Below, one piece after another: positions 22,567-35,526 of a stretch of 64,000 nt of DNA. The stretch is from Acanthochlamys bracteata. Lineage: Eukaryota > Streptophyta > Magnoliopsida > Pandanales > Velloziaceae. A program made the position numbers and the translations under genes. How positions within the stretch are numbered: position 1 is the stretch's first letter; each line of letters opens with the position of its first letter. Below the pieces are notes generated by a model. That model searched no databases. It saw only the letters and a list, made by a program, of their open reading frames with translations, and had not been told where the DNA came from. Where the stretch lies: NCBI GenBank assembly GCA_019914995.1, contig CM034130.1, forward strand, positions 5,208,001 to 5,272,000, given 5' to 3'.

Positions 22567-24080
22567 ATGATCACTCGCTCTCATAGTCAATCTTCACTTG
22601 AATTTGATCCTGAACTTGAGAGAGAGGTTAGGAGAATTAGACGTGAGCGTAGAAATCATTTGAATATTAGAATTGAGGAAATGGCTGTTGCACCGAATGA
22701 AACAATGGGAGATCTTGACATTCCTACAATTCCTGTATCTCCATTTAGTATAGTTCTCCCTGATGCTGCTAGAAACTATGAGTTAAAAACTATTCATTTT
22801 AATATGATGTCTTCTTTTCATGGTTTGAACAATGAGGATCCTTTAGCTCATATTCGAAAAATTTTCAATATAGTTTCTAACATGCCTTTGACAGATGGGG
22901 TTACTGAGGAACACCTTCAAATGAAAATCTTTCCTTACACTTTAAAAGATAGAGCAAAGGTATGGTTACAATCACTTAGATCTAGTTCACTTACTACTTG
23001 GACTGAAATTCAAAACAGGTTTTTAGAGAAATTCTTTTCAACTCAAAAAACTGATGCATTAAGAGATAAAATCATGCAATTCACTCAACAATCTGATGAG
23101 TCATTTTCTGAAGCGTGGGAACGATTTAATAATTTGTTAATTCAATGTCCCCACCATGGTTTGCCTATTTTGGTTTTGATGCGTATATTTTATAAGGCAC
23201 TAACTGTTTCTAGCAAAGCTGCAGTGAATAATTATGCAGGTGGATCTATTCGGAATAAGACACCAGCTGAATGTCAAACGCTATTCGAAAATCTAACTCT
23301 TGAGACGCAACATATAGATACACGAGGAAGACGAGCTGAAATTTATGAGATGAATGGTAATAACGATTATGCTTCTAAAGCGCAGGTGAATGATATTAAT
23401 AACAAATTGGATGCTTTGTTGGCTATGAACGGAAAACTTTCAACACAAGAGGTATGTAGCATTTGTGATTTATCTGGTCATTCTACTGTCCATTGTCCAC
23501 AAGGAGTAGATTTTCCTGAGTTTGTACAAGAACAAGCAAATATGGTAAGTTCGTATAACCGACATCCTAAACATGATCCATATTTAAACACTTACAATCC
23601 TGGATGGAGGAATCATCCCAACTTCTCGTGGAGCAATCAACAACACCAACCTCCACCTCAACCAAAGCCATCGACTTCATTGGAGGATTTGGTAAGACAA
23701 TTAGCAATTGGTCAACAAAAGCTTGAAGCTCAGGTAGGTCAAATTGTTCAAGTTTTGAGCCAAAGAGAGTCTGGTAAGTTTCCTAGTCAACCTAACATCA
23801 ATCCACGAAATAATGAACAAGCAAAAGCCATTCAATTAAGATCAGGTAAACTTATTAATAATGATGATAAAGTTGATTTTTCTAATGAAAGTGTAGTTGT
23901 AGGTGCTGAAAAGCAAGAGCTGGACAAATCTGGAGTAAGAGAAAAAATGTCGGAATCATCACCATATGAGAATGATCAACATCATGGGAAGAAATTTGAT
24001 CATCATCCTTCCGGACTGCACAAAGTGGTTGATCGTTATGCACCTCCTATACCATTTCCGGGCCGTTTAAAGCAAAATAA
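22567..24080 (+). mobile_element. gag region of the Athila element (fossil)
   Basis: Encodes the retrotransposon gag core (HFNMMSSFHGLNNEDPLAHI, then a DRAKVWL and WERFNNLLIQCPHH block) and a CCHC knuckle (CSICDLSGHSTVHC), followed by a Pro/Gln-rich linker. This is the normal Athila-group order. Confidence 0.9.
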
Positions 24081-24189
24081 ATAGGATAAGCAATTTCAAG
24101 ATATTTATGATATGTTAAGTAAAGTGCATATTAACCTTCCTTTGCTTGATGTGATTGACTAGATTCCAGCATATGGAAAATTTATTAAA

Positions 24190-27100
24190 AATTTGAAGGC
24201 TCACAAATTCAAATTTGCACCAAACGAAGGAGTCAGATTGAATAAGAATGTAAGTGCAGTGTTGAAAAGCGAGCTTCCACCTAAGCTTGATGATCCAGGT
24301 AGTTTTGATATTCCTATCACTATTGGTGCCAAGAGACTTGGCCGTGCTATGTTGGACTTAGGGGCAAGCATCAACTTGATGCCGTTTTCTATCTACAAAG
24401 AGTTGAGTTTAGAAGGTACAAAAAAAACTACTGCGCGTCTCGAGCTTGCTGATCATTCCATACGGCATCCCACAGGTATTATAGAAGATGTTTTAGTTCA
24501 AGTTGACAAATTAATTCTTACTGCAGTTTCATTATTTTGGACATGGAGAAAAACTTGAGAAGTGATCGTGAGATCCCTATTCTTCTTGGTCGTCCATTTA
24601 TGGCTACTGCAGGCACATGTATCAACGTGAAAAAAGGCACCCTTATAATGACAGTATTGGGTGAAACCGTTAAATTAAAAGTGTTTGATGCTTTAAAACA
24701 TCATTCTATTTATTCAGATTCTTATTTTTCTGTTGATTTATTAGATCCATTAATCGATTCTGTTGTTTTGCAGGAAAAATATAAGGATGATTTGGAAGCA
24801 GCATTAACTTTAGATATGACAGATAGTAATAACTCTAATGATATACTTGCTGCCCTAAATGTGTTAAAACCAATTCAACCTAATTATAAAGCTTCATTTG
24901 AACTTTTAGAGATGAATAAAACAAGAATAGAGCCATCTACTGTAGTCCCTCCTAAGTTAGAACTCAAATCATTGCCTGAACATCTTAAATATGCATTCTT
25001 AGGTGATAATGAAACCCTCACAGTTATCATATCTTCAGATCTTACAGTTATAGAAGAGAAGAGTCTCATTAATATCCTAAAAGAGCATAGGACAGCAATA
25101 GGTTGGACAATAGCTGACATAAAAGGTATTAGTCCTGTAATGTGTATGCATAGAATTTTAATGGAGGATGATGCCAAACCTACTCATGAAAGCCAAAGGA
25201 GATTAAATCCTAATATGAAAGAGGTTGTTAGAGCTGAAATTTTAAAACTACTTGATGTAGGAGTAATCTATCCAATCTCTGATAGTAGATGGGTTAGTCC
25301 TGTACAAGTAGTACCTAAGAAATCTGGGGTAACAGTAGTTAAAAATGAGAATAATGAATTGATCCCTACAAGAATAACTTCGAGATGGCGTGTTTGTATT
25401 GATTATAGAAAGTTGAATTTTGCAACAAGAAAAGATCATTTTCCTTTACCTTTCATTGATCAAATGCTTGAACGTTTAGCTGGACACTCACATTATTATT
25501 TTCTTGATGGTTTTTCAGATTATAATCAAATTCCAATTGCTCCAGAAGACCAAGAGAAGACAACTTTCACTTGTCCATTTGGTACTTTCGCCTATAGGAG
25601 GATGCCTTTTGGTTTGTGCAATATTTCAGTAACATTTCAAAGATGTATGATGGCTATATTCTCTGATATGGTAGAAAAAATCATTGAGATATTTATGGAT
25701 GACTTTTCAGTTTTTGGATCTTCTTTTGATGGATGCCTTGATAATTTGAAATTGGTTTTATCTAGATGTGAAGAAACGAATTTGGTTTTAAATTGGGAAA
25801 AATGTCATTTTATGGTTAAATAAGGAATTGTTTTAGGACATGTGATTTCTTGTAAAGTAATTGAGGCAAATAGAGCAAAAATTGAAATTATAAAAAATCT
25901 ACCTCCCCCTACTTTAGTAAAAGGCATTAGAAGTTTTTTAAGCCATGCTGGTTTTTATAAAAGATTCATTGAGGATTTTTCTAAAATAACTAGGCCTCTA
26001 TGTGATTTATTGGCTAAGGATGCTATATTTGATTTTGATAAAGATTGTTTGCATGCATTCAATAATTTGAAAAATGCCTTAACTACTGCTCCTATCATTA
26101 CTGCTCTCGATTGGAATTTGCCATTTGAATTGATGTGTGATGCTTCAGATTATGCTATTGGTGCAGTGTTTGGTCAACGAATTGATAAACTGCCACATGT
26201 TATATATTATACTAGCAAGACTTTGAATGATGCACAACTTAATTATTCAACAACAGAAAAAAAGTTGCTTGCTGTAGTGTTTGCTTTAGAAAAATTTCGT
26301 CCATATATCTTTGGTTCTAAAGTTATTGTATTTACTGACCATGCTGCTCTTAAATATTTGTTGACTAAAAAAGATGCTAAGCCTAGGTTGATTCGATGGA
26401 TTTTATTGCTACAAGAGTTTGATTTGGAGACTAAAGATAAGAAAGGTAGCGAAAATGTGGTAGCAAACCATCTTTCTCGTATCGTGATTGAAGATCAAAG
26501 AGAAGGAGACAACATGCTTCTAAATGATTCTTTTCCAGATGAACAACTTCTTTCCATTACTTATAAAGAACCTTGGTATGCTGATTTTGTGAATTATCTT
26601 ACTAGTGGTGTATTGAGAAATAATTTATCTTTTCAGGAAAAGAAGAGATTTCTGTCTATGGTGAAACACTATTATTGGGATGATCCCTATTTGTTTAAGC
26701 ATTGTCCGAACCAAATCATTAGAAGATGCGTTCTTGAGGATGAACAAGAAAGCATTCTAAGGTATAGCCATGAGTTAGCATGTGGAGGTCATTTTGGTGC
26801 TAAAAAAACAGCCCATAAAGTCCTTCAATCAGGTTTCTTTTGGCCCACTTTATTTAAAGATGCATTTAACTTTTGTTCTAAGTGTGACAGATGCCAAAGA
26901 ATAGGAAATATCAGCAGGAGGAACATGATGCCTTTGACTAATATCTTGGTTGTAGAACTCTTTGATGTTTGGGGTATAGACTTCATGGGTCCATTCCCTT
27001 CCTCTTTTGGGTATTCTTATATTCTTGTTGCTATTGATTATGCATCTAAATGGGTAGAGGCTCAAACTACAAAAGCTAATGATCATAACATTGTCCTCAA

Positions 27101-27860
27101 ATTTTTGAAGAATACGATTTTCACTAGGTTTGGAACTCCTAGAGCAATCATTAGTGATGGTGGTAAACATTTTTGTAATAAACCTTTTGATGCTTTGTTA
27201 AGAAAATACGGCATAACTCATAAGGTAGCCACTCCATATCACCCTCAAACCTCAGGACAAGTAGAAATTAGCAATAGGGAAATAAAAAATATTTTGGAGA
27301 AAACTGTGAACACCACAAGAAAGGATTGGACAATAAAACTTAATTATGCTTTATGGGCTTACAGGACAGTATATAAAACACCTATAGGGATGAGTCCATA
27401 TCGTATTGTATTTGGAAAAGCATGTCTTTACCTATGGAACTTGAACATAATGCATATTGGGCTATAAAAAAACTAAATTTTGACATGAAGGATGCAGGGA
27501 ATGAAAGAAAGTTGCAACTCAATGAATTTGAAGAAATTCGCAACGAAGCTTATGAGAATGCAAAGATTTACAAGGAACGCACAAAGTCCTATCATAACAA
27601 GTCAATTCAGCGGAAAGAGTTTACTCCAGGTATGAAAGTTTTATTGTTTAACTCACGGTTGAAACTCTTTCCAGGAAAACTGAAGTCAAAATGGCATGGA
27701 CCATATGAGATAATTGAAATCTTTCCACATGGAGCTATAGAAATCAAGGATCTCAAATCTGGAGCACAATTTAAGGTCAATCGGCATCGCTTGAAGCCAT
27801 ACTTGGAGACCACCCTTACAATCCAAACTGAACCAACTCTCCAACTGCGCGATCCTACTT
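24190..27860 (+). mobile_element. pol region of the Athila element (fossil)
   Basis: In order: an aspartic-protease-like domain (DLGASINLMP, the form usual in this clade), reverse transcriptase (from about 25.2 kb, with FMDDFSVFG), RNase H (from about 26.1 kb, [11 protein letters not shown]), an integrase zinc-binding domain ([16 protein letters not shown]-x2-C at about 26.88 kb) and integrase core (about 26.95-27.4 kb), then a basic C-terminal tail. Broken, with only a few interruptions in total. Confidence 0.92.
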
Positions 27861-29120
27861 GACAAACTTCTCGTCTGGCTGAAGAAGTTAAATTTAGCGC
27901 TTATTGGGAGGCAACCCAATGCCTTTATCTCTAGTAGCAATTGAATTTTGTAGGATTTTATTTTCGTTTGATTTTATATGTTTATTATTTTTGAAGGATT
28001 CGGACAGAAAGAAGATTCACTATAATGCAAAGATTTATTGCTGTGATGCAGTTGATGGAGAAGTTAATCAAAGATTCGGGCCATTTAAAAATCAGGGGAG
28101 TTTTCTAACACCTCAATTTTTATATCCCTTTGCTTTATACATTGTTCATTTTTATCTTTCATCATTGAGGACAATGTCGAATTCAAGTTTGGAGGGGAGA
28201 TAGAAAATTATGCATAAACATCGATTGATAGTCTATCATCCATTTTTCAATAATGAGTTTGAACTCTCTTTCTAGTATTGCTTTTGAAACTAGAATCCTT
28301 ATTGAGTTTGTTCGTATAATATTCTTATTAACTAAACGTACGTTCTTCTTGATATAGTACTGTATATAATTGATTTGATAAAATCTTGTCATTCTAGACA
28401 ATGCAATTGAATACATTTTATAGAGAATTTTGATTTCATAGTCTATAACGAGTGATGACATCTATCACCATACAATGCGAGGCTTAGAGTTGATCTTAGT
28501 ATTTTTTTTTGTGTTGTCTTATTTTGTTTTCAATTCTTAGGGATAATTGAGATACAGAGTTATAAAGACTTTTTGGAGAGCACAAAGGTAAAGAAAGAGC
28601 ATTAAAAAAATAAAAAAAAAACAGAGCTCGAGTATGCATTGTAAAGTGCAGTGGTAAAGAAAGAGCAATTAAATAAATAAAAGAGCCGCAAAATTGGACC
28701 AATACTTGAGTATACCTTGTTCTTCTTGAAGTTAAATATGCTCTTGGTTACTTTGTATTTTGACGACTTCCTAAGTTTGAATTCATACATTACAATATTT
28801 AAAATAATTTGGTGAATCTCTAAAAATTGTATGTGTAGTAGGGAGATGATTTCTAAACATACTTATGGACATTGAATTCTAAACTTCCTTCTAGTATGTT
28901 GCATATGTTTTGAAAAGCGAGGTTGAGTTGATTTGATTACTATATAGTGCATTAAGGAAGTTTGTAAGTGATGTTAATTTGTTTATTATGCTTACATTAC
29001 TCTTTAAAGATTTTGGTTGATCAAACTATACGAAGAAATTGAAAATTATGAGAATAAGTTGTGAAGAATGATATATATATATAACTTTCTTATCATTTTG
29101 CTCGAGGAATAGCAAAAAAA
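27861..29120 (+). other. Non-coding 3' region of the Athila element
   Basis: About 1.26 kb between pol and the polypurine tract. It starts with the 'ttgggaggcaacccaatg' string common downstream of pol in Athila/Tat elements. The frames here are short and show no signal peptide, membrane span or envelope motif. It includes a 'ggtaaagaaagagca' word repeated near 28588 and 28652. Confidence 0.6.
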
Positions 29121-29124
29121 ATTA

Positions 29125-29138
29125 AATTTGGGGGTATT
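29125..29138 (+). promoter_or_regulatory. Polypurine tract of the Athila element
   Basis: A purine-rich 'aatttgggggta' stretch immediately before the right LTR start (TGATAATGTG). It is a little interrupted by T but in the expected place. Confidence 0.55.
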
Positions 29139-30414
29139 TGATAATGTGTAATGTGATATATTTATTATATCTTATTGTTATAATAAATATTAGATTTTTA
29201 TTAAAATTCTATTCACAATATGAATTATTTTATTTTGTGAAGTATAGGTAAATAAAGAAGGAAATTATTGAAGGAATAAAATAAAATAGCTAATCATGGA
29301 AGAAAATATCAAACGGCGATCCTCATTGATGTATTTGACCAATTAAATCTAAATCAAAGATCTAGCATCAAATATAGCAACAAATTTATATCAAATCTAA
29401 TCCGAAAATCTTTTAAGATATTTTTTGCCTAATTTTGTGAGAGGAAGTTCTATTATAAAAAGAGGTGAATGGAGAGCCAAAAGGGGCATCGAATGAGCAA
29501 CGAAGAGCCAACAAAGAGGCAACAAAGGGCCGACAGAAACCCTAGAGAGAGCCGACGGAAGACAGAAGGAAGATCAAATTAGAGACGAAAAATTCTTCAG
29601 ATTTGCTTTCTTTTTTTTTCCTCATGTTTTATTTTCCATACAATATTATTGTGTGTATTAATATGAGTGGCTAAGTTCTCTAAACTGGAGTTAGGATGAA
29701 ATTCTAATAAGTTTAATTTATTTTTTGAATATTATGTGATGTATGGATTGTTGATTTTATGTGAGTTGTTAATTCTTGTTTGAAAAGATGTTTAGATTTT
29801 AAATTCGCATTCATGATTAGCATTGGATTTGATATCTAAATTATTATATTAATTGTGTTTGCGAGGATCAATCGGAGCATAATTTACGACTTACAGGATT
29901 AACAATTGTAGTTAATATTTACTGGATCAAAGTGAATGTAACTACATGATTTATGATTTCGCAGAACCTAATGCATTGTTAGTAATTTCTAAACAAGGAG
30001 TTAGAATATCACTAACGATAGATGATTTTATACTGGACCAAAATTAAAGTCATAATTAGAAATCGTATCTAAGAACTGAACCAAGGTGTTAGATACAAGA
30101 TCTTCACAGTCATCATAATCTATTATCATATTTATTTAAGGATTAAATTAGAGCCATTAGTGGTGGATTCTAAAACTCCAGTTGTTTGCATACCTGTTTT
30201 TTCGATCCGTGCGTTACTTTTCGTTCTTAGCTCTCGTACACTTTTGATTCGCTTTTACAAACACAACTTTTGTTATTAAAAATTTGGGTTAGAGTTAACA
30301 ACAATCTCCGTGGAATAAACTCGTTATTTGCTATACGGTAGACGACAACCGTGCACTTGCGGGATAGACTAGGATAGAATTATTGAGTTTTCTTAGTTGG
30401 TTTTATCTACATCA
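29139..30414 (+). repeat. Right (3') LTR of the Athila element
   Basis: Runs from TGATAATGTG to CTACATCA (TG...CA ends), 1276 bp, and matches the left LTR over its full shared length with about 4% difference. Confidence 0.92.
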
Positions 30415-31440
30415 CAACCGAATCGACCTGTCCAGGTCGACACGGGTAGGAATAATAAAAAAATTTTGAAGGTTGGGCAGAACTAACTCAAGCAAATGAT
30501 TTCCGACCTGAACCCCCTTCTCTACTATCAAACTTCAATCCAAGGTCATCTGCACCTACTACAACACTCATCTGGTGGTCGACTTTGACGGAGCTCATTG
30601 AATATGCCAATTTCACCGCCGATGAAATCGCTATAGTTAATTGGGGGACAATTTTCGGCATGGTCCTAGAGACGACGCCACAACGATCACTGCTTTGACT
30701 ATACCGTTGTCTTACTCCGCCGTCCTTGGGGTGGTGCTGTTCGATGATTCTCATATGGAAGGGTTCAAAATTTTGTCTCCTTCGATTTTGTCGGATTTGG
30801 GGTCAAGTTTACAATGGCGAGTAGCAATATATTTCCGTTTAACACTGAGCTGCCACAGCGATCGCTGTTCCCGACTTTTATCCATGCTGTGACTCCTCTT
30901 TTGTGATCTGTTATTCTCTTCTTCAGCTTCTTCGATTTCACCAAGATTCTTACTACTATAAGTATCCCCTAATTCTCCTGTGGCTCCGTAGTATCGAAAT
31001 AGGTAATCTTTGCGCGGATACCAAGATCGGTAATGATAATGTTGGAGCTTTGAGATGATTGTGAACGACTTGAAATTGAATGCGAATGTAATCGAGTGAC
31101 TCAACTATGTCAAGAATGATCCTAATTCTCGAAAAACATGTTTTCATAATAGCAACGTTTGGATTGTTGGGGTTGCGGAGGCAATCTGAAAGCGAGCAAC
31201 AGAGATGAACTGGTAAATAAGATAGATATGCAACGGCCCAAGGGAAACACCAAGAAGAGAGATGACAGCAGCGTGGTGCGATCGAAAGCAAGCAGCGACG
31301 GAGTTGGAAAGGATTCAAACGAGAAAAAAAAAGATCCGAGTACATATGAACGAAAGTAAGGAGAGGCGAAGTTGTATAGCAGCGTGAGCCATGACGAGTG
31401 GTAAAGTTTTGAAAAAATGAGTGCGAGAAGGAGTTTTATT
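30415..31440. other. Unassigned GC-richer stretch beside the Athila element
   Basis: Noticeably less AT-rich than its flanks, with several overlapping frames of 80-130 codons on both strands. None shows domain motifs, splice structure or consistent codon bias that I recognise. Both edges carry 'cgacctg/gatccg' type words ('cgaatcgacctgtccaggtc' at about 30419, 'gttgatccggatag' at about 31518) that recall hAT subterminal motifs, so a decayed transposon carrying host sequence is possible. Confidence 0.3.
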
Positions 31441-33099
31441 CATCACTGATCATGGACTGATGAAGGAGCTATTGATCCGAGGTCAACAGTCGATCCGTCC
31501 GGTCTAATCGAAAACCGTTGATCCGGATAGTTTTTCTGATTACCATCCGGTTTGGTTCTCACAATTATAACTAATTGACGATTTTTCATTCACTTCGTAT
31601 AAATTTTATAACTAAACTACTCTCAAAATGTCAAACCCTATATAAAAGATATTGCAGATCAAAGTTATTTCTAGCTTTCTAAAAACAAGATAATCTTTTG
31701 AAAAAAAGTTTCAGTGAATCTTTTAAATAAAGTTATTTTTTATGTTAAACTAATCAAATTATGTTATAACATATCATTGTAATATGTTCTAAACTAAAAA
31801 AATTTAAAGTATAAAAACTATTTCTTTAGAATAGTAAACATTTTAGATCGGATGTAAGACGCAGCCTCGAACATGCCCTAACGACTTGATTGAAAATATT
31901 ATATATTTATAAAATAGAAATTTTCTAACAAGAAATATTTTAATTTTTTGATTAAATTTTTATGATGTAATACTCTTTTATACATTTTTTAAAATTTAAA
32001 TAAATTAAATATTATGAAATTTTTTATAAGTATTATAAAATGTTATTAGATTCTAAAATAAAAGAAATTAGAGTGTTATATAAAAAACAAAATAATTCTA
32101 GAAAAATCTGGAGCATAAAAAACCATGAGGCTGCATAAGAAACAAATCAAACTAAGTTGCACATGTCATAAGATTCTGCAAACCTTGACAGGAAACACGA
32201 AAGAAAAATAGTAGTTTATGCGATAAACATCGATTAATATAATTATAGTAGAATGCCTACGAAATTTTGATTAACACATATATTTAGATTGAGAACAAAT
32301 AAACTATCGTTACGGAACTAAACCATTTATAAAGCTTCAAAACTCACATATTAGTTTTGGTCACATCATATCACATCGAGTCCAGATTCCCTGCTGCAGG
32401 CTTGATGCCCTGAACGCTGACTCAAGAACTTAAAAAGGGATACAAACTTTTTTAAAGTTTAAGATTATAGATAAATTTATATGAATTTGATGTATATAAT
32501 TTCTAAAACTAAATTAATAAATTTATATTTTAAAATATTAAAATTTAGTTTTTAAAAACATATTTTATTTTAATAATTTTAAATAACTCCAGAGAGTGAT
32601 ACGAAATCAAAATGTTCATATAGATTCTCTAATTGAAAGATTGAACAGGTTGTATTTTACGGTCTATTTAAATATACGAGTAATAAATAAATTAAATCAA
32701 ATTAAAATTAAATAAAATAAATTATTTGAATAAAAATGATTGTAAGAATAATAATTTATTTTATTTATTTGAATATATTAATAAAATTAAGACGAGTACA
32801 TATTATTTTTTTTAGTAATTGAGAAATAAATAAGAATAATTTTTTTAAAAATACTGAAATATTTTTTTATATATTTTGGTTAAGCAGCCAAGTATTAGAT
32901 CCGAGTACAATATCTGGTGGTGTTTTGTTGTGTCCCTATAAAGTATTTGATGAATTGTTCGGGTCACTATAAAGCATTCTTCAAGTTTCTAAACTCAATA
33001 TTGAAATACTTAAAAATTTTATAATACATACATTTTTATTTCAATCTTCCTAAATACAAAGACTTCAAAGTTGTTTTGTCATTTCAAACCCAATGTCAA
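31441..33099. other. Intergenic, AT-rich
   Basis: No gene. About 31900-32080 resembles a worn family A MITE (AT-rich core, 'tttttataagtattataaa'). 32440-32880 is low-complexity AT sequence. Confidence 0.4.
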
Positions 33100-33239
33100 C
33101 AAATCCAACACTCCATCACCCCTTCTCCCCACCTCTCCCTAATGCTGTGAACTCCCAAACAAATTCATATTCTCACACAAACTCCTTAAAGAATCATTCC
33201 TACCTGCCAACTCTAAAATCTGTTAGTTGACTGATTTTA

Positions 33240-34202
33240 ACCATTCAAATCAACTGCTCCCTAGTTGCAGCAACTGACAGAAAGTTGCTTCTCTTCAGCT
33301 GCTACTCCAAATAATTTTTGGATAAAGTTGGTCAAGTTGCGGACATCCTATCCCACTAAACAAAATTGTCAATAATGTTTAATACATGGTCGCTCAATTA
33401 TCATTTCATATGACCATAAAGTAAACTACATTCAAATAAAAATTTAACAATTACAACATTGAAAACATAGAATTAAGGTCCATCACAAGTAAATGCATAT
33501 ACAAAGATCCCATTCAACTTTGTCAAGTGGAATTCTAGCTAGGAAATGAGAAAGGAAAGGAAGTAATGATAGATAAAGGAAGTGGAAAAACTAAAACCTG
33601 ATTAACAGAAAAAGAAAAATTACTGTCAATAACAAATATGATTAATAGGGAAACATTTAAAAAAGCGCATGTTGTCGATGTAGTTGCAATGAGAATTCAA
33701 CTCTAGTACACTACATTATAAAGTAGAATAACAAACTCTCCAGCATCCAGTCAAGCTCAGTACAAGCATTGAGATCTTCTAGTGAATCAGCTTAAAATCC
33801 AGTAAATATCAAGTTTATGTTGCCAAATCAACAAAACCCTCCCACAATCAATCTAAACTACAGCTTTACCATTGACAAATCAGTAACCACATATAAATAT
33901 GATAATTACCAATAATATAATCAAGTAAAATCTTGTGGCACAGCTAACAGTCCACACAGCGAAACCCACACTACCACTCAGTTGATGAATAAACATTAAC
34001 AGAGAGAAATAATAACCTGTTCTCGAAAGCCAACGAACTTGTAGGTGAGCCCTTCTTTAATCCTGACGCCATACTGATAGCCTCTAGGAACTTTCATCCA
34101 GGTCAAACCATGTTATCAGACTTGTCCCCCTCAACAACCTTCCCACAACTTTGCTTCCTCCATGCAATCCCCTAAGAGTGAACTCTTAAACTGCCCTGGA
34201 TT
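33240..34202 (-). pseudogene. SSRP1: 5' coding exons of FACT subunit SSRP1 (fragment)
   Basis: SSRP1 is the HMG-box subunit of the FACT histone chaperone. Exon 34202-34017, after a good acceptor (ttatgcag), reads NPGQFK, then [20 protein letters not shown], then [18 protein letters not shown] and [11 protein letters not shown], and ends at a GT donor. A second exon starting at 33347 (acceptor ggatag) reads DVRNLTNFIQKLFGVAAEEK and QLSVS. This matches the N-terminal SSRP1 domain in order. It is not functional: the first exon needs frame changes and a stop follows QLSVSCCN in the second. The 5' exon with the start codon, most of the structure-specific recognition domain and the HMG box are missing. 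It follows a GH17 fragment on the same strand. Confidence 0.78.
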
Positions 34203-34399
34203 CTGCATAAGGAATCTTTTCGATATCAGAGATCACAAAATAACAAATAAACCTTCTATTTAGCAGATCTGTACAGAAAACACTGTAACATGCAAGGTGA
34301 TAATTCAAATCTGTTGAACAATAATATATGGCAAAAAAAAAAGTGATGGGAATGAGACTTCATTCCGTATGTCTGACATACATACCATCCAAACTTATA

Positions 34400-35230
34400 C
34401 TCTTACATCAATCTTCCTAATGTCCACATAATTTCTGTTGATTTGACCATGGTTTCACTGACACTCATATCTTTCAGATATTCATTACCAATCGCAACAG
34501 TTATTCCAATTCCTGACCCTTTGAATGCATTAAGAACACCATGGTCAGCATCCTATGTTCTAACAATCTTTATCTTTGCAGCTTTTAAAAGTATAACAGC
34601 AGTTTCAGGTGGGGGAATGTTATCTACAAATCTACCATAATTCACACCAAAATATCCAGTAAACGCTTGAACCATCATATCTCTTGACAAAACAATAAAC
34701 TAACAAGAAGATCAGTAACAATAAACTAACAAGTATTGATCATAAAAAATAAAAAAAAAAGCTCCCGTTAAGGAATTTCATCGAACAGTTCGTATCATAC
34801 CAAATCAAGCTGCTTTAACTTACCATGAAATGAAAGAAACAGGAACATGAAGAACCATTGCAGCCACCGAAAGTGGTTTGATCTACTTCTTCTTCTCCAC
34901 TTCATTCCCCCAATCATGTTTATAACTCCGCCACTACGAGAACCAACAACAACAGCAAGACAATCCTACACAGAGCTTACTGAAATTAGAATAATTGTGG
35001 CAGGAGATAATAACAAAAAGGTTTGATTGAGAAAGAAACTGAAAGTTATTTGTTTGGATTGATTGCTCAATTTTGTGTCAGTTACAGAGCACTCGATTCT
35101 TCTTCTTCTTCAATTCAACGGCTCTCACCGGCTCTCGAACTTACCTGGATCGACGGCTCTTGCCGGCGAGGCGCAGCGAGGCCTGGCGCAGCAAAAACAG
35201 GTGCCGCTGAGCGGTGGCTGATCGAGTGAA
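34400..35230 (-). pseudogene. 5' part of a GH17 beta-1,3-glucanase gene (fragment)
   Basis: Glucan endo-1,3-beta-glucosidases are secreted and act on callose and fungal glucan. The first coding exon, 34917-34824, starts ATG and encodes a basic then hydrophobic signal peptide (FRWLQWFFMFLFLSFH) up to a GTAAGT donor. The second, from 34665, completes the split Ala codon and reads AFTGYFGVNYGRFVDNIPPP, ETAVILLKAAKIKIVRT and DADHGVLNAFKGSGIGITVA, then NEYLKDMSVSETMVKS. One in-frame TAG stands where the family has the Tyr of VRIYDAD. Similarity stops near 34430, so the catalytic glutamates are absent. Further upstream an untranslated exon with a donor at about 35140 (gatccag/gtaagt) fits a 5' UTR intron with an acceptor near 34970. 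A possible donor (gattgatGTAAGA) near 34400 could join it to the SSRP1 exon. Confidence 0.75.
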
Positions 35231-35520
35231 ACGAAGAAGAAAGAAACCACTAAGTAAATACAACAAAACAATAAGATAAAATAGGAACTTCATAAATGCA
35301 ACGGACACCAAAAGAAGAAAAGTTTTAGTTTTTATTAATTTTATAAATTTATATCAAATAAAAATAATAGAAAATACTAATTTATTCATTTATTTTGCTT
35401 TCCGTTACTCTGAATCTATACTTCCGATTCAAACACTGTTAAATATTCGTAACCTCTGCCCGTTATAGTCGATCATCATTTGGTTCATTAGCTCACTAAT
35501 TGGTAGCTACTGCTGGACGC
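35231..35520. other. Intergenic
   Basis: AT-rich spacer between the glucanase fragment and a copia gag fossil. If the glucanase fragment kept its promoter it would lie here, but no clear TATA box was picked out. Confidence 0.35.
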
Positions 35521-35526
35521 TGTCTT

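Larger units (their letters stand above)
21217..30414 (+). mobile_element. Ty3/gypsy retrotransposon, Athila clade, broken fossil
   Basis: An LTR element of about 9.2 kb: LTR, tRNA-Asp-type primer-binding site, gag, protease-RT-RNase H-integrase, a long non-coding 3' region, polypurine tract, LTR. The gag and RT (FMDDFSVFG) and the primer site place it in the Athila/Tat group. No envelope-like frame and no chromodomain are seen. By eye the two LTRs differ at about 45 of about 1190 aligned bases (close to 4%), which at 1.3e-8 substitutions per site per year suggests an insertion roughly 1.5 million years ago. The coding region is almost complete but broken in about four places, so it is inactive. 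The left edge meets a MITE-like repeat and no target duplication can be shown. Confidence 0.95.

Noticed and set aside
27904-28203. A 99-codon frame downstream of pol considered as an envelope-like gene
   Set aside because: No signal peptide, coiled coil or membrane anchor of the Athila envelope type; composition fits the non-coding 3' region.
34443-34640. Plus-strand 65-codon frame
   Set aside because: It is the reverse of the glucanase exon on the minus strand, which has the real family motifs.
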